DNA of 46,770 nt from Enterobacteriaceae bacterium (GCA_031261005.1 JAISKF010000049.1:1-46770), one strand, 5' to 3'; shown: positions 6,125 through 15,699, numbered from the stretch's first letter. Notes: generated by a model from the letters alone, not told the origin. Made by a program: numbers and translations.

Positions 6125-8434
6125 ATGGATAATCAAAAAAAATTCAAGAGTATGACCGCAGATCAACATGAACAGCATGAACAGCATGAACAGCATGAAC
6201 AACATCATTGCCATAGCGCTTGCTGTACGAGCGAAGAAAATGCGGCGGTTGATGAATCTTTATCTCCGCTGGCTGCCGGAAGCCGTCGTTTAACGTGGCA
6301 AGTTTCAGGTATGGATTGCCCAAGCTGCGCGAAAAAAGTCGAAACGGCGGTGAGTCAGGTCGCAGGTGTTGAACATGCCAAAATTGTGTTTGCGACGGAA
6401 AAACTGATTGTTGATACCCAAACGCCGGAAACCGCTGATCCGCGCAACAACAATATTAGCAACAACGATATTAACAACGATATTGCCACGCGCATTGAGC
6501 AAGCGGTAATAAAAGCAGGTTACTCGCTCACGCAAGCAACTAATAGCACCGTCAAAGCCGCCGACCAGCCGCCGCGCATAAAAGAGTATGCACCGCCGGT
6601 TATGATGGCGCTGTTCATTGCGCTGAGTTGGTTGCTTGGATTGTTTTCTCCTGCGGCGGGCAAAATCGCCTTTATCCTGACAACGGTTGTCGGGCTGATC
6701 CCTATTGGCTGGCAGGCGATCCGCCTGACGCGCTCCGGTACGCCGTTTGCCATCGAAACATTAATGAGCGTTTCCGCCATTGGCGCACTGTTTATCGGCG
6801 CAACCGAAGAAGCGGCAATGGTGCTGATGCTATTTATGATCGGTGAATTGCTGGAATCCTACGCCGCTAATCGCGCGCGTCAGGGCGTGAGTTCATTAAT
6901 GGCGCTGTTGCCCGATGAAGCGGTATTAATCCGCAACGGAGAACGGAAAATAGTAGCGGCTGGCACACTTCGCCCGAACGATATTATTGAGATCGCAGCA
7001 GGTACGCGCCTGCCTGTAGACGCGCAGCTTATTAGTGCCTGTGCCAGTTTTGATGAAAGTGCGCTGACCGGCGAATCAATTCCGGTAGAACATATTAACG
7101 GCGAAAAAATCGCTGCCGGTAGTCTGGTAATTGATAGCGTCATTGAGCTAAAAGTGCTGTCCGAACAGGGCAATAACGCGATTGATCGCATTCTGGCATT
7201 AATTGAAGAAGCGGAGGAGCGCCGCGCGCCGATTGAACGTTTTATCGATCAATTCAGCCGTTATTACACGCCTGCGATTATGTTATTCGCGCTGTTTGTG
7301 GTGATCGTTCCGCCGCTGCTGTTCGCTCAATCCTGGGAAACGTGGATCTATCGCGGTTTAACCATGCTGTTAATCGGTTGCCCGTGTGCATTGGTGATCT
7401 CCACGCCTGCCGCAATTACCTCAGCACTCGCGGCGGCAACACGACGCGGCGCATTAATTAAAGGCGGTGCGGCGCTGGAACAACTTGGCACAATTCGTCA
7501 GGTCGCGCTGGATAAAACCGGCACGCTGACCGAGGGCAAGCCGATGCTGACCGATATTCTCCCCATCGGGAAAATCACCGAAGCTCAACTGTTATCGCTG
7601 TCCGCCGCCGTTGAATCCGGCTCGCATCACCCGTTAGCAGAAGCGATTATTCGCCGCACCGAAGCGCAGCAGATCCCCTATTCCCAAGCGGACGAGCGCC
7701 GCGCTATCGCGGGTGCGGGCATTGCCGGTAACGTTGACGGGCAAACCATTCTTATCAGCTCACCTGCCAGACTGAACGCCGGACAGCTTTCCGCCGATCA
7801 GCAAAAACAGGTTATCGCGCAGGAAGAGCAAGGAAAAACGGTGGTGATCACCCTGAAAAATGATCAGGTGATTGGGCTGCTGGCGCTGCGCGATACTTTG
7901 CGTGCTGATGCCAGACAAGCGCTGACCGCGTTGAGAAATATCGGTGTTAATAGCGTGATGCTTACTGGTGATAATCCAAGAGCAGCGGCGGCGATCGCTC
8001 ATGAACTGAATATTGAATATGAAGCCAGCCTGCTGCCGGAAGACAAAGTGCGCGCGGTTCTCGCTTTAAATAAAGTGCAACCAACGGCAATGGTCGGCGA
8101 CGGTATTAATGATGCTCCGGCGATGAAATCCGCCGCCATTGGTATCGCAATGGGCGGCGGAACCGATGTTGCGCTGGAAACCGCTGACGCGGCGTTAACC
8201 CATAATCGCTTAATCGGTCTGTTCGATATGATCACGCTTTCCAGAGCTGCACGTAAAATTATCCGCCAGAACATCAGCATCGCGCTGGGGCTAAAAGCCA
8301 TCTTCCTCGTCACCAGCTTATTAGGGCTAACCGGATTATGGCTGGCTGTATTAGCCGACTCCGGCGCTACTGCACTGGTAACAGCGAATTCGCTGCGTTT
8401 GTTGCGAAGAACAACACGACATGATGATAAATAA
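6125..8434 (+). CDS. zntA: Zn/Cd/Pb-exporting P1B-type ATPase
   Basis: 769 residues from the ATG at 6125, chosen because upstream codons overlap the ZntR promoter and an AAGG lies nine bases before it (6152 is an alternative). Residues 15-30 are His-rich from EQH repeats and are followed by Cys residues, a likely metal-buffering tail. An HMA domain has GMDCPSC at 62-68. Membrane segments surround the ion-binding CPC at 419-421. The phosphorylated Asp is D463 in DKTGT, the ATP-hinge is GDGINDAPA, and the last helix carries the ZntA-specific LADSGATALVTANSLR. It pumps divalent zinc, cadmium and lead out of the cytoplasm. A second low-complexity linker (Asn-rich repeats near 108-120) interrupts the HMA domain and is not in E. 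coli. Confidence 0.96.
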   Translation: MDNQKKFKSMTADQHEQHEQHEQHEQHHCHSACCTSEENAAVDESLSPLAAGSRRLTWQVSGMDCPSCAKKVETAVSQVAGVEHAKIVFATEKLIVDTQTPETADPRNNNISNNDINNDIATRIEQAVIKAGYSLTQATNSTVKAADQPPRIKEYAPPVMMALFIALSWLLGLFSPAAGKIAFILTTVVGLIPIGWQAIRLTRSGTPFAIETLMSVSAIGALFIGATEEAAMVLMLFMIGELLESYAANRARQGVSSLMALLPDEAVLIRNGERKIVAAGTLRPNDIIEIAAGTRLPVDAQLISACASFDESALTGESIPVEHINGEKIAAGSLVIDSVIELKVLSEQGNNAIDRILALIEEAEERRAPIERFIDQFSRYYTPAIMLFALFVVIVPPLLFAQSWETWIYRGLTMLLIGCPCALVISTPAAITSALAAATRRGALIKGGAALEQLGTIRQVALDKTGTLTEGKPMLTDILPIGKITEAQLLSLSAAVESGSHHPLAEAIIRRTEAQQIPYSQADERRAIAGAGIAGNVDGQTILISSPARLNAGQLSADQQKQVIAQEEQGKTVVITLKNDQVIGLLALRDTLRADARQALTALRNIGVNSVMLTGDNPRAAAAIAHELNIEYEASLLPEDKVRAVLALNKVQPTAMVGDGINDAPAMKSAAIGIAMGGGTDVALETADAALTHNRLIGLFDMITLSRAARKIIRQNISIALGLKAIFLVTSLLGLTGLWLAVLADSGATALVTANSLRLLRRTTRHDDK

Positions 8435-8441
8435 TAATTTG

Positions 8442-8680
8442 GTATGGACGGCAATCTGTCTCCCGAATTAACAGGCATGATCCGAAAAACTGTAGGGACG
8501 ACAACCTGTCGCCCGCATTAACAACCGTGAAATTAACGGGCGGCAGATTGCCGCCCCTACGAAAACCAATAAAATCATTTGGTTATAAAAACAGGTAACA
8601 AGAATAAACCGTAGGGGCGACAACCTGTCGCCCGCATTAACAACCGTGAAATTAACGGGCGGCAGGTTGCCGCCCCTACG
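8442..8680. repeat. Palindromic family A repeats (one degenerate, two full copies)
   Basis: Full copies at 8492-8561 and 8611-8680 read GTAGGG-CGACAACCTGTCGCCCG, a spacer containing TTAACAACCGTGAAATTAA, then CGGGCGGCAG.TTGCCGCCCCTAC. Each half is itself a hairpin and the two halves are inverted relative to each other. A decayed copy begins at 8442. They fill the gap after zntA and could end its transcript. The rest of 8681-8918 is AT-rich without a gene. Confidence 0.9.
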
Positions 8681-8918
8681 AAAACAATAGCAAATAGCAT
8701 TACGACATTCCACCAATCACATTCATAACGCGGTGGCTTGATAAGCGGCAATCTGCTGCCATATAGAAAATAAGAAATATATGGAATTTATTAATACATA
8801 CCTAAAATTAAAAACGTGTGTAAAAAACATAAAAATATAAATAAAATGGTTGTTTAATTTACACATAAATAAATAGCACGCTAATAATAGCGGCTATGTA
8901 CAATACCCATTTATACAA

Positions 8919-9197
8919 TTATATTTCTGATAATGACATCATCAAAATATAGCGATCAATCGCTTTTGGCTCGATCCCCAGTATTTTACTAATATCATCA
9001 CGACTTTTGGCGTCATCAAGCAATGACTTAACTTGTTGGATAATATGAGTTTCATGTTGCGGATAAATATAACTCACCTGAAACGTTCTTTTACAGGAAA
9101 TACAGAAATAGCGCTGCAACCCTGATGGTGCTATCCCATGCTTACGCACGCTTCCCATGTTATTGCAGTGATGGCAAATAATTTGGTTCTTTAACAT
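8919..9197 (-). CDS. Stand-alone InsA-like zinc-ribbon protein 2
   Basis: 92 residues from the ATG at 9197, chosen because the zinc ribbon starts there (MLKNQIICHHC). The frame is open to 9317, but the added 40 residues have no counterpart in the relatives. The ribosome site is weak. Motifs in order: CHHC, VRKHGIAPSGLQRYFC, ISCKRTFQVSYIY, then a helix-turn-helix-like tail (DDISKILGIEPKAIDRYIL). It is closest to copy 4 at 25182-25466. There is no transposase frame on either side; palindromic repeats follow it and a 900-base AT-rich gap precedes it. Confidence 0.75.
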   Translation of the reverse strand: MLKNQIICHHCNNMGSVRKHGIAPSGLQRYFCISCKRTFQVSYIYPQHETHIIQQVKSLLDDAKSRDDISKILGIEPKAIDRYILMMSLSEI

Positions 9198-10105
9198 TTT
9201 TATATTAGCCCATATTGGGTGATCGTATCTGCGTTTGAATAATAGTTTCTGATAGCAGCATTTTATCCTGAGATGTATCAAAAAAAGCAAATCTTCCGTG
9301 TAAACGGAATAAAACAATATAATTTTTGGTAATAAGTCTTTAATCTTTCGGATTATATAGAACTACTATGAATAAACAATAAAATAAAATCAATAAAATT
9401 TAATGCGCCTATTTATCTTTTATTATAAATAAGTTTATTTATCCTGAAATTTCCTGATTGTCAGTTATAAATATAATATTAATCAAACAAATGTATAGAT
9501 TCTATCGCCTTGCTATAAAGTCAAGTAAAGACAAGAGGTTACGATATACTAATTTATTATATACAACTCGGCTTGCTAATTCTTTAAGATTATAAAAAAC
9601 GTTATATTTATTCTATAATCTGTAAAAAAATCGGTGATTTTAAACATAAAAGTTATTATGTTTTCACTAAAAATGGCTTAATCATAATTTAATGATTAAA
9701 TAAACGTTAAACTATTTACCGATGAAATTATTCAATAGTAAAACCGTTCTAAAATAGTAACAGTATTATCACAATTATTATTTTAATTGTAAGATAAATA
9801 ATCTGAACGCGAATAATCATAAAGAGTTAGCAATACCCTTATAAATGATAATGATTATATTATTTCCCCGTCGGTTTTTGCTGTCTTTAGCTGTTTTAAC
9901 ATATCAATATCAACCGCTCATCATGAAATAAAACTGTGTTTTAAGCGCTCTATTTCTCTGTTCCTGTCCTACATTTGCTTTTTGAATAAAAACATCTATA
10001 CCTTTTAGAAAGGTAAAAAATCATATGTGAGGTTTTATCTTTTTTTTAACTTTTAACTTCAAATTAAAGCTACCGTAAGAATAACGATTGTCTAAGGAGC
10101 ACCAC
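9198..10105. other. AT-rich 900-base gap before the glucose dehydrogenase
   Basis: No gene is visible. The last 250 bases probably hold the promoter of the glucose dehydrogenase. A Fur-box-like word is listed separately at 9846-9860. Confidence 0.5.
9846..9860. promoter_or_regulatory. Possible Fur box
   Basis: TGATAATGATTATAT matches 12 of 14 positions of the 7-1-7 Fur model (TGATAAT-N-ATTATCA). It lies about 245 bases before the glucose dehydrogenase start. The surrounding DNA is very AT-rich, so a chance match is possible. Confidence 0.3.
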
Positions 10106-11518
10106 ATGAAGCGTCCGTTTTCTCTATCCTGTCTGGCTATTGCTATGGGTGTATGCAGTTTCTCTGCTTTCGCAGCCGATACGCAGCAACCGACGCCCGT
10201 TCCAACGGCAGAGCCATTTGAGTCTACCATTTTGACAACAGACCTCGCTTTCCCCTGGGATATGGTTTGGGGTCCTGATAACTATTTATGGGTTACAGAA
10301 AGACAAGGTAAACGTATTACCCGCGTCAATCCGACAACCGGCGAAAAACAAGTTGTCGCCACATTAGATAAAGTACATGTCGGTCCGCAGCATGAAGGGG
10401 TTTTGGGTTTGGCGCTTGCTCCTGATTTTCTGAAAGATGGCAGCAGCAACTACCTTTATACCAGCTATACCTATATGGACGGCAAGGACGAGCATACGCG
10501 CATTGTTCGTTTGCAATATGATCCGCAAACGCAAACCGTGAAAGACGGCTCGGAAACCACGCTGATTGAGGGCTTGCCAGCGGGTGATGATCACAATGCC
10601 GGACGCTTGCGTTTTGGTCCTGATGACAAACTGTATTACACCATCGGTGAGCAAGGTCACAATCAGGGTGTGAACTTCTGTAAACACATTGAGGCACAAC
10701 GCCTGCCAACGGCTGCTGAGCTGGCTAAACATGATTACGTTTCTTATGCCGGTAAATCTCTGCGTTTGAATACCGATGGTACAGTGCCAGCAGATAATCC
10801 AGTGATCAACGGTGTGAAGAGCCATGTCTTCACTTACGGGCATCGTAATCCGCAAGGTTTAGTGTTTATTAACGGTGTTCCGTTCTCCAGTGAACAAGGT
10901 CCGTCTTCTGATGACGAAATCAATATTTTGGTTGCAGGCGGTAACTATGGCTGGCCGCATGTCGCTGGCTTCCAAGATGATCAAGGCTATGTTTATGCCA
11001 ACTATTCAGCGGCGAAAAACTGCCCGTCATTGAAATTTGATGCGAACTACATTCCAAAAGGCGTGCCGATTCAGAAAGAAAGCGATTGGAAAACGCCAGC
11101 CAACTTCCAGCCGCCAATCAAAACATTCTATACCGTTCGCAGCGGCTATAACTTTGCGGATAAGAAATGCGGCGATTTGTCCTATCTGTGCTGGGCAACC
11201 ATCGCGCCGTCTAGCATCACTTATTATCCAAAAGACGGCAAAATCAAGGCATGGAGTAATTCACTGTTAATTACTTCGCTGAAAAATGGGGCTTTATACC
11301 GCGTACCGCTTGATGCAGATATGAAAGGCGTACAAGGCGACGAAAGCAAATACTTCCACAGTGCGAACCGCTATCGCGTCTCCGTTGTTGATCCGGATAC
11401 CAGCAAGATCTATATCGCCACCGATACTGCCGGTAACGTGCTGGACGAAAATGGCAATCCAACCCAAAAAGTCAGCAATCCGGGTTCTATTCTGGTCTTT
11501 GAATACAAAGGAAATTAA
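10106..11518 (+). CDS. gdhB: Soluble PQQ-dependent glucose dehydrogenase
   Basis: 470 residues from the ATG at 10106, which has AAGGAG seven bases upstream. A signal peptide ends at AFA near residue 23. The mature protein tracks remembered Acinetobacter calcoaceticus soluble GDH along its whole length. Counterparts of the PQQ and catalytic residues are visible: Gln95, Asp162-His163 (general base), Arg247-Asn248 in GHRNPQG, Lys393, and Arg422/Arg424 in NRYR. Calcium-site Gly265-Pro266 lies in SSEQGPSSDDEINI, and the Cys355-Cys362 pair of the known disulphide is kept. It oxidises glucose and other aldoses to lactones in the periplasm. Closely similar soluble GDHs are unusual in enterobacteria, suggesting transfer. 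No pqq biosynthesis genes are in the window. Confidence 0.92.
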   Translation: MKRPFSLSCLAIAMGVCSFSAFAADTQQPTPVPTAEPFESTILTTDLAFPWDMVWGPDNYLWVTERQGKRITRVNPTTGEKQVVATLDKVHVGPQHEGVLGLALAPDFLKDGSSNYLYTSYTYMDGKDEHTRIVRLQYDPQTQTVKDGSETTLIEGLPAGDDHNAGRLRFGPDDKLYYTIGEQGHNQGVNFCKHIEAQRLPTAAELAKHDYVSYAGKSLRLNTDGTVPADNPVINGVKSHVFTYGHRNPQGLVFINGVPFSSEQGPSSDDEINILVAGGNYGWPHVAGFQDDQGYVYANYSAAKNCPSLKFDANYIPKGVPIQKESDWKTPANFQPPIKTFYTVRSGYNFADKKCGDLSYLCWATIAPSSITYYPKDGKIKAWSNSLLITSLKNGALYRVPLDADMKGVQGDESKYFHSANRYRVSVVDPDTSKIYIATDTAGNVLDENGNPTQKVSNPGSILVFEYKGN

Positions 11519-11520
11519 TC

Positions 11521-11643
11521 CGCAAGGGCGGCAATTTGCTGCCCTTATCAACACGGGCGGTTAACAACCGCCCCTGCTCATCACCAGAAATACAACACGT
11601 TAAATCTGTTCATGTAGGGGACGATGCCCGCATCGTCCCGCAA
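11521..11643. repeat. Decayed family A repeat and a separate short hairpin
   Basis: 11521-11577 is a degenerate family A unit (AAGGGCGGCAATTTGCTGCCCTT, then CGGGCGGTTAACAACCGCCCCT). 11615-11641 carries a different perfect hairpin, GGGACGATG-CCCG-CATCGTCCC. Both lie between the dehydrogenase and the porin and could attenuate read-through. Confidence 0.75.
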
Positions 11644-11690
11644 CCCTATGTGGATACTCCGATAAGCAACAACGCGAAACTGTCAATCTC

Positions 11691-13019
11691 ATGTCTATGA
11701 ACAAAAAAATACTATGTATCAATTTACTCCTTTATTTATTCTCCGCTGCTGTATCAGCAAAACCGCCACCAGCCGCCGATGTCGCATGGAAAAATATTAA
11801 ACTCACCGATCAACTGACGTTATCTTTTGATGGCTCACTGCGCGGGCGTTATGAATGGACAAATACCCGCAATCTGGGCTTAAACGGCGCGGGGCGTTCC
11901 GATGCTTATTTAGGGCGTTTTTTATTCGGCAGCCAGATAAATTACGGCGACTATTTTGCCGGATATTTGCAGCTCGCATCAGCTCCCGCGTCCACGCGCG
12001 AATATGGCAGAAAGCCAACGGACATCGACAAAAAGTATATTGCACAAGGCTATCTTGATATTACCGTGCCGACAGGTGCGCTGTTTGGTGATGACAGCAA
12101 AAATCGCCTGCGCGTCGGGCGTCAAGAGATGAAATTCGGTTCATCGCGCCTGTTTGCTTATCGCGATGGTCCTAATCTGCGGCGCAGTTATGATGCCATT
12201 CGTTCAACGTGGTCGGACGCAACGTACAGCGCCGATCTTTTCTTCGCACAACTTTATGAAAATAAAGAAAATAGCTGGCATGATCCTACCAACCATGATC
12301 AGAAAGTCTGGGGTCTGTACAGCACGTTACCGCTAACTGCCTTGAGTTCAAAAATTGATGTTTATGCACTCGGCTATGAAAATAAAAAAGCCGCTTACAC
12401 ACAAGGCACGGATCATGATCGGCGTTATACATTGGGCAGCCGTTTATTTGGTCAAGCCAATTCATTTGACTGGGATAGCGAAGCCGCTTATCAAACGGGG
12501 CATTTCGGCAAAAAAGAGATTCGCGCCTGGGCAGTTTTCTTTGATGGCGGTTACTCGCTAAAAGATATTACATGGCAACCGCGTTTAGGCGGAAAAATGA
12601 ATGCCCTTAGCGGTGATAAAAATACTAAAGATCATCAGCTTAATACCTTTAATAGCCTGTACGCATTATTGCCTTATTATTCTGACAGCGGTTTGATCGC
12701 TCCGCGCAATTTAATGAATGTGCAACCCGTGGTGAAATTACACCCGACCGATGACATCACACTGGAAGCAAGTTGGTCACACTTTTGGCGTGAGAGTAAG
12801 AGCGATGGTTTTTATCTGGGACCAGAACGCCCGATTAAAAATACCACATCGGGCGGGCGTTATATCGGTAATCAAACAGAATTAAAAGCGGCATGGCAAG
12901 CTGCATCATGGCTGGAAATTAAAATGACATTTGCCTATTTTCAGGTCAGCGATACATTGAAATCGCAGGGAATGACAGATAATAAATATGTGATGACATC
13001 AACGACCGTGACGTTTTAA
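11691..13019 (+). CDS. Alginate-export-family outer-membrane porin
   Basis: 442 residues with a signal peptide (MSMNKKILCINLLLYLFSAAVSA, cut near residue 23) and alternating beta-strand pattern to a terminal Phe (VMTSTTVTF), the usual signal for beta-barrel insertion. Typical motifs of the alginate export family (PF13372) are present: DGSLRGRYEW near residue 48, RLRVGRQEMKFGSSRLFAYRDGPNLRRSYDAIR near 140-170, and W-SHFWRESKSDGFY near 365. Family members let sugars or sugar acids cross the outer membrane. It lies 170 bases after the glucose dehydrogenase in the same direction, so uptake of its substrate or product is inferred. The start could also be the ATG at 11697. Confidence 0.85.
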   Translation: MSMNKKILCINLLLYLFSAAVSAKPPPAADVAWKNIKLTDQLTLSFDGSLRGRYEWTNTRNLGLNGAGRSDAYLGRFLFGSQINYGDYFAGYLQLASAPASTREYGRKPTDIDKKYIAQGYLDITVPTGALFGDDSKNRLRVGRQEMKFGSSRLFAYRDGPNLRRSYDAIRSTWSDATYSADLFFAQLYENKENSWHDPTNHDQKVWGLYSTLPLTALSSKIDVYALGYENKKAAYTQGTDHDRRYTLGSRLFGQANSFDWDSEAAYQTGHFGKKEIRAWAVFFDGGYSLKDITWQPRLGGKMNALSGDKNTKDHQLNTFNSLYALLPYYSDSGLIAPRNLMNVQPVVKLHPTDDITLEASWSHFWRESKSDGFYLGPERPIKNTTSGGRYIGNQTELKAAWQAASWLEIKMTFAYFQVSDTLKSQGMTDNKYVMTSTTVTF

Positions 13020-13069
13020 GCGTGGTTTTTAACAATATTTTTTAAATATAACAAATTATCTTTTCGCAT

Positions 13070-13088
13070 GGGCGGCTGTTAACCGCCC
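13070..13088. repeat. Half-unit of family A repeat after the porin
   Basis: GGGCGG-CTGTTAA-CCGCCC forms a hairpin 50 bases after the porin stop and 36 bases before the end of InsA-like gene 3. It may separate the convergent transcripts. Confidence 0.7.
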
Positions 13089-13124
13089 GAAACACAACAG
13101 TAGAAAACAGGGAGAAGAGTAGAA

Positions 13125-13406
13125 TTACGCGACGGCTTCTAATTCTGCTACGCTGCGTCTTACTGTTAACTGGCGCACACCAAGATCGTTACAGATGTTT
13201 GTGATGCTTTCACCTTTCAAATAGAGTTGTTTAATTTTTTGTTTCATCTCAATTTGATAGGCTTGATAGATATAATCGATCTGGAATGTTTTACCACATG
13301 AAGTACATAAGTAACGCTGGAGATTAGTGCGGCTTTTACCATGCTTGCGAACACCAACTCGTTTCGCACAAAATTTACACTCTGGGGGTTGTCGATAAAG
13401 TTCCAT
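13125..13406 (-). CDS. Stand-alone InsA-like zinc-ribbon protein 3
   Basis: 93 residues, ATG at 13406 with AAGGATG upstream. CKFC, VRKHGKSRTNLQRYLC and TSCGKTFQIDYIYQAY form the InsA-type zinc ribbon. The tail GESITNICNDLGVRQLTVRRSVAELE is a clear helix-turn-helix, aligning with the remembered InsA segment [20 protein letters not shown]. No transposase or terminal inverted repeats are seen nearby. It is convergent with the porin and has a 480-base AT-rich leader. Confidence 0.8.
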   Translation of the reverse strand: MELYRQPPECKFCAKRVGVRKHGKSRTNLQRYLCTSCGKTFQIDYIYQAYQIEMKQKIKQLYLKGESITNICNDLGVRQLTVRRSVAELEAVA

Positions 13407-13892
13407 AATTAATTCATCCTTAAATAAATGTCTTTATATAATTAACAATGCCTTATAAGAATATATTTATATAGCGCAAACAAATGGTACAGACAGAAAA
13501 CGAGGCTACGTCCTGTTCTGCCACATTTATTATAAATTACCATAAACAATAAATGTAAAAAAACAGCGCAATCATCAATAGATAATTCTAATTATTGAAA
13601 ATTAATAGCATTAACATCTGGCTTTATTTTATTAATTGAAGTAATCACTCATTATTTGCATTTCACCTCTATACCAAATGCGCGGGCAACCACAAATATA
13701 AAGCTCAACTTTTTAAACCAAACTAGTGTAAATATATAGAATAATAATCTAAAACAACAAATTTAATAGAAAATAATTAAATTACATGAGATTAGCAAAA
13801 TTTTATTCTGGTTTAATACATAAGATGTACTTAATTTCAGGTTTAAATAAGGGGTACAGGAATTTAATTGGTTAATGAATTAATACTAATTT
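13407..13892. other. AT-rich 485-base gap, nothing recognised
   Basis: This is the leader of InsA-like gene 3, followed by the edge of the repeat array. No coding or RNA signal stands out. Confidence 0.5.
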
Positions 13893-14320
13893 GTAGGGGC
13901 GACAATCTATCGCCCGAATTAACAATGCGGTGGGTAATTAGTTCACGGGCGGCAGGTTGCCGCCCCTACGTGAAAATCGCATAATTATTTGAAATTTATA
14001 GATCAATTTATACTAATTTGTAGGGGCGACAATCTGTCGCCCGAATTAACAATGCGGTGGGTAATTAGTTCACGGGCGGCAGGTTGCCGCCCTACGTGAA
14101 AATCGCATAATTATTTGAAATTTATAGATCAATTTATACTAATTTGTAGGGGTGACAATCTGTCGCCCGAATTAACAATGCGGTGGGTAATTAGTTCACG
14201 GGCGGCAGGTTGCCGCCCTACGTGAAAATAACATAATTATTTGAAATTTATAGATTAATTTACACTAATTTGTAGGGGCGACAATCTGTCGCCCGAATTA
14301 ACAATGCGGTGGGTGGTGAT
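13893..14320. repeat. Tandem array of family A repeats, 126-127 bp period
   Basis: Units start at 13893, 14020, 14146 and 14272. The first three are complete and nearly identical; the fourth is cut after CAATGCGGTGGGT. Each unit holds the paired hairpins plus an AT-rich tail (AATTATTTGAAATTTATAGAT). Differences are few (CTATCGCCC against CTGTCGCCC, a lost C in the second and third units), so amplification is recent. The array ends about 12 bases from the dosC stop codon. Confidence 0.93.
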
Positions 14321-14331
14321 TTTATCCGAAT

Positions 14332-15699
14332 TTATTGATTTGCAGCGTTAAAATTAACCCGATTTCTGCCGGTATTTTTTGCCTGATAAAGCGCGTCATC
14401 AGCTTGCTTGATCAAGCGTTCATAATCAGGGTGTCCGGTAAACATTGCACCACCGGCGGTAATGGTAACGGAAACCTTTTCTTTCTTATCGGTTTCGATG
14501 GTGAGGGACATGACTTTTTTTCTAATCCGTTCTGTCACGGTAATCGCTTCTTTCTCTTCTATTTCAGTGAGTAATAATAAAAATTCATCACCGCCATAGC
14601 GGAAAACAAAATCATTGGCGCGAACGGAATCATAAAGAATGGAAGAGACCTGATAGAGAACTTCATCACCGATATTATGACCATATTTATCGTTGATACT
14701 TTTAAAATAATCAATATCAACAATAACAACAGCTAAGTTCGTTGATGATTTTGAGGCAATTAAGATCTCGCGTTTAAAAATCGTCGGTAGGAAACGCCGG
14801 TTGAGTAATTTGGTTAAAACATCTCTGCCAACATCTTGTTTGGATACTTCATCAAATAGATTTTTAAGTAATGACGTTATTTGTAAGATATTATCGCGGA
14901 CACTAATCAGCAGATTATTTAAATTATCAGCATTGGCATCTTTAGCCGCTATAATCGCTTCATCAGTTTGATCAATTAATTTTGAGATATAACCAATATC
15001 AGCAATACCGCTAAAATAATGTTTTCCTTTATGGGTAAACCATAAACCGAAATCAGAACGGCTTAATAGTTTTAATCCATAAACGCTGCGATTTAAAACC
15101 ACTTGATAGATAAATTCTACGTCCCAATCTAAAATATTGGCGAGTTGTTTCTCTTTTTCTAATTCCGCATTCTCTAATAATGAAAAGACGCGATAATTCT
15201 CATCTTCTTTCGCCGCATCAAAATCATTATTGGAATAAAACGCATTCATAATCTCCATTGCAATATCAATACTGTAAGTGATGAATTTCATCATCGTGCA
15301 TTGCAAGCGAAGATCCGGCGTTTTCTCTCCGATTAGTTCATAGAGTTTTCTTTTTAATACACGCGATCCTCTTAATACTAATTGCGAGGGAATGCCAATT
15401 CTCGAATGTATAATGCTGACTCTTTTTTGTGTTTCCAATAAGCTGGTAACGCTCTCTTCTGTCGGCGATAACACTGAGATCAGCCATTGAGCAAGAGAAC
15501 CTTTTAAATGTGTTTCTACCTGAGTATTGGATAAAAAATTAGAGGCTTGCGGATCAGTCATCAGAACGCGGTAAAATTCATTAGCAATATCGGCAGAACT
15601 CTCGATGACTATCGTTCTGGTCAAATTCCGCGTTGCTTCGTCGGTGTTTCTGATAAATGTTTTCCATTCATTAGTCACTATTTCTACTTCATCTGACAT
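14332..15699 (-). CDS. dosC: Globin-coupled diguanylate cyclase, oxygen sensor
   Basis: 455 residues, ATG at 15699 with AGGA upstream, matching remembered E. coli DosC (460 residues) from end to end. The N-terminal sensor globin has the haem-proximal His98 in SIIHSRIGIP and Tyr43 in EFYR. The middle domain contains KEDENYRVFSLLENAE. The GGDEF active site is at 369-373, and an RxxD inhibitory site (R360-AND) precedes it. It makes cyclic di-GMP from two GTP when oxygen binds the haem. In E. coli dosC is followed by the phosphodiesterase dosP; here the repeat array follows instead. Confidence 0.93.
   Translation of the reverse strand: MSDEVEIVTNEWKTFIRNTDEATRNLTRTIVIESSADIANEFYRVLMTDPQASNFLSNTQVETHLKGSLAQWLISVLSPTEESVTSLLETQKRVSIIHSRIGIPSQLVLRGSRVLKRKLYELIGEKTPDLRLQCTMMKFITYSIDIAMEIMNAFYSNNDFDAAKEDENYRVFSLLENAELEKEKQLANILDWDVEFIYQVVLNRSVYGLKLLSRSDFGLWFTHKGKHYFSGIADIGYISKLIDQTDEAIIAAKDANADNLNNLLISVRDNILQITSLLKNLFDEVSKQDVGRDVLTKLLNRRFLPTIFKREILIASKSSTNLAVVIVDIDYFKSINDKYGHNIGDEVLYQVSSILYDSVRANDFVFRYGGDEFLLLLTEIEEKEAITVTERIRKKVMSLTIETDKKEKVSVTITAGGAMFTGHPDYERLIKQADDALYQAKNTGRNRVNFNAANQ

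Noticed and set aside
6880-7191. Long antisense frames within zntA, also at 7999-8478
   Set aside because: They are shadows of a GC-balanced coding sequence, with no ribosome sites or known motifs.
8468-8716. 82-codon minus-strand frame
   Set aside because: It lies entirely across two family A repeats; the protein is just the repeat translated twice.
13893-14320. Possible CRISPR array
   Set aside because: The period is 126-127 bases with near-identical whole units and no unique spacers; no cas genes are present.
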